Both the position numbers and the translations under genes were made by a program. The notes under the pieces are model-generated. The model was not told the origin of the DNA. It ran no database searches and worked only from the letters and a program-made list of their open reading frames with translations. Positions 59,793 to 64,000 of a stretch of 64,000 nt of DNA are shown in pieces; within the stretch, counting starts at the first letter, position 1, and every line of letters starts with the position of its first letter. The stretch comes from JAABVY01 sp964496505 (lineage in GTDB: Bacteria; Zixibacteria; MSB-5A5; JAABVY01): the NCBI GenBank assembly GCA_964496505.1, contig CAZBZV010000012.1, positions 1 through 64,000 on the forward strand, written 5' to 3'.

Positions 59793-61101
59793 GTTCAGTC
59801 AGCTCCCTTAAAGTACTTAAATCTTCTTCAAAATTTGCCTTCTCGTCAATTCCCTGACGAAGGAATGAATTGATCTCATCGATTTTCTGAATCGATTCGT
59901 CAATTGTCGAATCGGAGCCTTTCTGGTATGCTCCGATATTAATCAGATCCTCGGCTTCACGATACGCCGACATCAGCGATTTCATCTTATGTATACTATT
60001 TTTATGTTTATCATCGGTGATATCGACCATTAGACGGGAAACCGATTCCAGCACCTCAATTGCCGGGTAATGGTTTCGGTTAGCCAGCCGTCGCGAAAGC
60101 ACAACATGGCCGTCAAGAATCGATCTAACCGTATCGGAGACCGGATCATTGAGATCATCCCCTTCAACCAGGACAGTATAGAGTCCGGTGATGCTTCCGT
60201 GTCTGGAGGTGCCCGCCCTCTCCAGAAAGCGCGGCAGGAATGTAAAGACCGAAGGTGTATACCCCTTGGTTGCCGGAGGTTCACCCACCGCCAGTCCGAT
60301 TTCTCGAAGCGCCATGGCAATTCGTGTAACCGAGTCCATCATCAAAATAACGTCTCTCCCCTGACTGCGGAAATATTCCGCAATCGTGGTTGCCACAAGA
60401 GCGCCCTTGACCTTGACCAGAGGCGGCATATCCGAGGTCACACTTACAACCACCGATCTCGAGAGACCTTCCTCTCCCAGATCTTTCTCGATAAACTCTC
60501 GCACCTCGCGCCCTCTCTCGCCGATCAGGCCGATGACATTGATCGGAGCGCGTGTGTTGCGTGCGATCATGCCCATCAGAACCGACTTTCCGACTCCGCT
60601 TCCGGCAAAGATACCCATCCTCTGTCCTTTGCCGCAGGTAACGAAGCTGTCGAGAGCTCGTACACCCGTAACCAGAGGCTCGGAGATTCTCGTACGTGAC
60701 ATTGGATCGGGAGGCATGGCATAGATCGGTCGGCTCTGAGATGCATTGATCGGTCCTTTACCGTCAAGCGGTTCGCCCATACCGCCAATCACCCGTCCGA
60801 TCAACTCCTCCCCCACTCCAACCGAAAGGGTATCGCCGGTAGCAACCACCAGTGATCCGGGATTAATTCCGGAAAGCTCCCCCAAAGGCATAAGCAAAAC
60901 CTTGTTCTCACGAAATCCGACTACTTCGGCCAGAACCGGTTCGGCATCGGGATGCGGATATATTTTGCACAGTTCTCCCACAGATGTTGCCGGGCCGGTA
61001 GAGGTTATGATCAGGCCGATTACCTCGACAACCTTTCCATCCTGCCAGAGAGTGCGGGTATTCTCGGCGGTTTTTATATACTTTGCGAGTACATTACTCA
61101 T
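59698..61101 (-). CDS. fliI: Flagellum-specific ATPase FliI
   Basis: 467 residues. ATPase of the flagellar type III export apparatus. Walker A: F-A-G-S-G-V-G-K-S near residue 165-173. Also G-L-I-G-E-R-G-R-E-V-R-E-F and V-I-L-M-M-D-S-V-T-R (Walker B), and Y-P-A-I-E-V-L-E-S-V-S-R. The last ~35 residues, beyond the normal end near L-R-E-L-T-E-R, run over the start of fliJ and look low-complexity (Q-K-A-G-A-K-G-P-G-R-S-G-E). Starts 2 bp after fliH. Confidence 0.95.
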   Translation of the reverse strand: MSNVLAKYIKTAENTRTLWQDGKVVEVIGLIITSTGPATSVGELCKIYPHPDAEPVLAEVVGFRENKVLLMPLGELSGINPGSLVVATGDTLSVGVGEELIGRVIGGMGEPLDGKGPINASQSRPIYAMPPDPMSRTRISEPLVTGVRALDSFVTCGKGQRMGIFAGSGVGKSVLMGMIARNTRAPINVIGLIGERGREVREFIEKDLGEEGLSRSVVVSVTSDMPPLVKVKGALVATTIAEYFRSQGRDVILMMDSVTRIAMALREIGLAVGEPPATKGYTPSVFTFLPRFLERAGTSRHGSITGLYTVLVEGDDLNDPVSDTVRSILDGHVVLSRRLANRNHYPAIEVLESVSRLMVDITDDKHKNSIHKMKSLMSAYREAEDLINIGAYQKGSDSTIDESIQKIDEINSFLRQGIDEKANFEEDLSTLRELTEREKVPVQARESSLSQNNPQKAGAKGPGRSGE

Positions 61102-61103
61102 AT

Positions 61104-61757
61104 CTATTCTTCAGGATTGGGAATCTGTTTTTTGAGAGCGGAGGTTAGAACTTCGAGCTGTTTGTCAATCCTGGCATCGATACGTCCGGAGGAGGTCTCG
61201 AGAACACATCCGCCCCGATTTATTCTCCTGTCGGCTTCGATCGTAATCTCTTTCAAATCGCTGTCCATTTCCAGGATATCGTCGAACTGCTCTTTTATAA
61301 AATCCTCCTGCTGAGGAGAAACCTTAATTGTCAGCTTGCTCTTTTCCAGAAGAAGAGGTAGTGATTTTTTTATCGTATCGAGCACCAGTTCCCGATGATT
61401 CAGCGCCAAATCTCCGACCAGCTTCCCTGCAATTGCCATAGCCAATTCGAGGATATCTTTTTCGGCTGAGATGTATATCTGATTTTTTGTTTGGTTTATT
61501 TCGGTGAGGATAGGCTGGATCTGGTCTATTACCTGCTGGGCCGCGGCTTTGCCCTCAGACAGCCCCTGATTGTATCCGCCCTGCTTACCCTCCTGCAGAC
61601 CGCGATGATAGGCGTCCTGCACGAGGGCGTCGACTTTTTTTTCGAGTTCCCTGTATTGCGACTCGGGAACCATGCTTTCACGGCTCTTTTCATCGACCGA
61701 TCCTACACGAATCTTCGTATCGATTAAGCGCGGCCGATTTATAACCTTAGACAACAA
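61104..61757 (-). CDS. fliH: Flagellar assembly protein FliH
   Basis: 217 residues from TTG 61757 (a second TTG follows at 61754). AAAGGA lies just upstream and the start overlaps the fliG stop. The open frame reaches back to a TTG at 61808, but that would run through the end of fliG. Features: helical linker with G-x-x-x-G repeats (H-R-G-L-Q-E-G-K-Q-G-G-Y-N-Q-G-L-S-E-G-K) and a C-terminal domain with I-N-R-G-G-C-V-L-E-T, which match FliH. It regulates FliI and tethers it to the motor. Confidence 0.88.
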   Translation of the reverse strand: MLSKVINRPRLIDTKIRVGSVDEKSRESMVPESQYRELEKKVDALVQDAYHRGLQEGKQGGYNQGLSEGKAAAQQVIDQIQPILTEINQTKNQIYISAEKDILELAMAIAGKLVGDLALNHRELVLDTIKKSLPLLLEKSKLTIKVSPQQEDFIKEQFDDILEMDSDLKEITIEADRRINRGGCVLETSSGRIDARIDKQLEVLTSALKKQIPNPEE

Positions 61758-62763
61758 TATCTTCCTTTCCACCGCGACCGGAGACCACGATCTGGCCCTG
61801 CTCCTCAAGTCGTCTGATCGTCTCTACTATTCTCTGCTGTGCCGCCTCGACGTCTGAAAGCCTCATCGGGCCCATATACTCCATTTCCTCTTTGATCATC
61901 ACGCTGACACGTTCTGAGACATTGGCGAAGATCTTGCGCTTAACCTCTTCATTAGCCGCCTTGAGAGCAACAGAAAGATCCTTGGTCTCGACCTCTCTAA
62001 GAATTCTCTGTATAGCGCGGTCGTCAAGCAGAACAACGTCCTCGAAGACGAACATCATATTCTTGATATCAGCCGCAAGCTCGGCATCCTCGGCCTCCAG
62101 AGCCTGAAGTATATTCTTCTCTGCTGATGTTTCCACCAGGTTAAGAATATCGGCGATTGTCTTGGTTCCCCCGGATACGGAGAGATCGCGTGTACCCGAT
62201 GACCCAAAATACGAGTCCAGAGTGGTTTCTATCTGCTTTAATATTTCCGGTGATATCTTTTCCATAGTCGCAACCCGATAGGCGACCTCGGCCTGCAGTT
62301 CGGCAGGCAGTTCGGTCAGTACCGCCGAGGCCTGCTGGGCATTGAGCTGGGTTAGGACCAGGGAGATTGTCTGGGGATGCTCCCCTTGAAAGTACTGCGC
62401 CAATTGTTTCGGATCGATGCCTTTTAAAAGATCAAAACCTGTGGTAGTAAGCGAGCTTTCGAGCTTTTTCAGTAGATCGACTGCACGAGTTCGGCCCACC
62501 GCCTTTTCAAGCACGGAGCGAGCATAATCGACACCGCCCTGCGAAATATATTTGCGGGCCATGTAGATGTCGTAGCATTCCTTGATAACCTGCTCCTCGA
62601 CATCGGAGGGCACATCTTTCAGATTGGCAATCTCAACCGTAATCTTCTCCAGTTCGGTTTCTGAAAGGTCTTTCAGCACTTCCGCCGAGACCTCGGTACC
62701 GAAGGAGATCAGAGCTATTGCCGCTTTTTGTGCGCTTGTTAATTCCTCGTATGTTACAGGCAT
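61747..62763 (-). CDS. fliG: Flagellar motor switch protein FliG
   Basis: 338 residues. N-domain: T-S-A-Q-K-A-A-I-A-L-I-S-F-G. Middle: E-H-P-Q-T-I-S-L-V-L-T-Q-L (E-H-P-Q motif). C-domain: M-F-V-F-E-D-V-V-L-L-D-D-R-A-I-Q-R-I-L-R-E-V, with the charged torque helix. Couples stator force to the rotor. Starts 2 bp after fliF. Confidence 0.97.
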   Translation of the reverse strand: MPVTYEELTSAQKAAIALISFGTEVSAEVLKDLSETELEKITVEIANLKDVPSDVEEQVIKECYDIYMARKYISQGGVDYARSVLEKAVGRTRAVDLLKKLESSLTTTGFDLLKGIDPKQLAQYFQGEHPQTISLVLTQLNAQQASAVLTELPAELQAEVAYRVATMEKISPEILKQIETTLDSYFGSSGTRDLSVSGGTKTIADILNLVETSAEKNILQALEAEDAELAADIKNMMFVFEDVVLLDDRAIQRILREVETKDLSVALKAANEEVKRKIFANVSERVSVMIKEEMEYMGPMRLSDVEAAQQRIVETIRRLEEQGQIVVSGRGGKEDIVV

Positions 62764-62765
62764 CT

Positions 62766-64000
62766 CTATTCAGACATCATTGTTTTAATTACTTTTGTTA
62801 GTTCGTCCGGCTGATCCTTAGCCATCGACCTCATCTTATCGGCAAGTTTTGGCTTGGGCGGTTCAACCTCTATTTCTTCCTCGGGCTCCGGCCTCATGCT
62901 TTTTTTCGGAGGAGGAGGCGGAGGCGACATTTTGATGACCGCCTTCACCGCCTTCTTCAGCTTGCCCTTGACATAGAAGAAAGCCAGGATTATACCAATT
63001 GCGATCAGGATCTTCTTGCCTATTTCAAAGTAAAGGCCGTACTGCCCCATAAAACCCGGCCCATGATCTTCTTCAACCATATTTTTGGTGTCGAAAGCAA
63101 TATTTACTATGCTAAATTCATCAGCGCGTGTGCTGTCGAAGCCCACCGCACGTTGGACTATGGACGATAACTGCTCCAGTTCGGCCTCATCTCTGGGAAT
63201 ATACTGCTGTTCCAGATCACCGTTTTCGGTCTCCACTTCTTCATAACGTCCGTCAACCATTACCGCCACAGAGAGTTTCTTGATCGTCCCCACGCTGGAG
63301 GCTACTGTTTCCACTGTGCGGCTGACCTCATAATTTGTGATTGTCCGCTCTGACATCTCCCGTCCGCCGGCGTTAAGCGTGTCGGCGCCAACCGATGATG
63401 ACGAGTCGGCGGCGGTGAATTCCTGCTTTTCCTCGGAGCGTACGGCGGTTTGATCGGGATCGTATGTCTCGATTGATTTAGAGACTTGATCGAAATCCAG
63501 GTCGGCATCGATTTTTACGATTGCCCCCGAATTGCCCAATGCGCCGGATAGAATCGACTGCGCTTTGCTTTCGAGATACGATTCCACCGCCTTTTTCATC
63601 TCAAGCTGTGTGGCTGATAAGGCTATCATGGGATCACCTGTTTGCGGTGATGAAAGCAGGTTGCCCCAGTTATCCACGATTGTGATATTGTCCGTGTGCA
63701 AACCTTCAACCGAGGATGCTATCAGATGAGATATGCCGAAAAGCTGACGTTTGTTCAAAGATCCAGGTCCGGAAAGTTTTAGCACCACCGAGGCGGTTGT
63801 CTTCTTCTGATCCTCTTCAAAAAGCCTTTTTTCGGGAATAACTATATGGACCCGGGCGGCGCGTACCTCTTCCAGGTCGGCAATCGTGCGGGCCAGCTCG
63901 CCCTCGAGGGCTCTTCGATAATTCACCTTCTGAACAAACTCGGTCATACCAAGATTGGTCTTATCGAATATGGAATATCCCACCGAACCTCCCGTGGGAA
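62766..64000 (-). CDS. fliF: Flagellar MS-ring protein FliF, 5' end beyond window
   Basis: The reading frame is open to the window edge; codons before the GTG at 63983 read P-T-G-G-S, part of the family motif (G-G-S-V-G-Y-S-I-F-D-K). Visible: the ring-building region (Q-K-V-N-Y-R-R-A-L-E-G-E-L-A-R-T-I, A-R-V-H-I-V-I-P), the Ser-rich loop, the second membrane helix (about 95 residues from the end) and a Pro-rich cytoplasmic tail with the FliG-binding end D-Q-P-D-E-L-T-K-V-I-K-T-M-M. About 410 C-terminal residues are present; the N-terminal ~100-150 are missing. Confidence 0.95.
   Translation of the reverse strand, partial: PTGGSVGYSIFDKTNLGMTEFVQKVNYRRALEGELARTIADLEEVRAARVHIVIPEKRLFEEDQKKTTASVVLKLSGPGSLNKRQLFGISHLIASSVEGLHTDNITIVDNWGNLLSSPQTGDPMIALSATQLEMKKAVESYLESKAQSILSGALGNSGAIVKIDADLDFDQVSKSIETYDPDQTAVRSEEKQEFTAADSSSSVGADTLNAGGREMSERTITNYEVSRTVETVASSVGTIKKLSVAVMVDGRYEEVETENGDLEQQYIPRDEAELEQLSSIVQRAVGFDSTRADEFSIVNIAFDTKNMVEEDHGPGFMGQYGLYFEIGKKILIAIGIILAFFYVKGKLKKAVKAVIKMSPPPPPPKKSMRPEPEEEIEVEPPKPKLADKMRSMAKDQPDELTKVIKTMMSE

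Overview
The window looks like a chromosomal segment of a motile, diderm (Gram-negative-type) bacterium outside the well-studied phyla. The flagellar P- and L-ring genes (flgI, flgH) imply an outer membrane. A secreted protein ends in a type I dockerin pair of the G-D-A-N-G-D-G-x-I-N-I-S-D-A style that I associate with the FCB superphylum, especially candidate division Zixibacteria. That placement is an inference from motif style, not a measured phylogeny. Most of the window has medium GC; the first ~1.5 kb is clearly more AT-rich.

Layout. 1-1.4 kb: edge of a secreted-protein gene, a uracil-DNA-glycosylase-superfamily gene and an unknown coiled-coil gene, then a block of hairpins and tandem repeats. 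1.8-7.99 kb: propionyl-CoA/methylmalonyl-CoA metabolism: biotin carboxylase, biotin carrier, a small membrane protein and methylmalonyl-CoA epimerase on +; methylmalonyl-CoA mutase catalytic subunit and its MeaB GTPase on -. 7.99-10.1 kb: recJ directly behind the RNase P RNA gene. 10.4-12.6 kb: a chemoreceptor. 12.8-25.6 kb: one long minus-strand informational run, read tRNA-Val(GAC), thrS, infC, rpmI, rplT, pheS, pheT, zapB-like, zapA, rny, ymdB, folD, then three small exported/lipoprotein genes ending at a terminator.

25.8-54.9 kb: a large minus-strand flagellar region. Read 5' to 3' it is flgF-flgG-flgA-flgH-flgI-flgJ-flgN-flgK-csrA-flgL-fliW, an unknown HExxH protein, a block of glycosyltransferase, methyltransferase and epimerase genes, a dockerin protein, flagellin, flaG, fliD, fliS, a FlgN/FliT-like chaperone, flgM-like and an HDOD gene. 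A good sigma-54 -24/-12 site precedes flgF and a near-perfect sigma-28 site precedes flagellin, so the usual middle/late hierarchy is visible. The flagellin leader carries three CAAGGA motifs, one in a hairpin loop and one forming the Shine-Dalgarno. With csrA and fliW in the same region this predicts a FliW-CsrA-flagellin feedback switch. The sugar genes between the hook/filament genes and flagellin are best read as a flagellin-glycosylation island.

55.0-59.3 kb: a small Cys-containing protein (-) and two plus-strand TPR genes (a lipoprotein, and a multi-pass membrane protein with a C-terminal TPR part that is frameshifted as given). 59.3-64.0 kb: a second minus-strand flagellar operon, fliF (cut by the window end)-fliG-fliH-fliI-fliJ. 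No rRNA, CRISPR array, transposase or integrase was seen.
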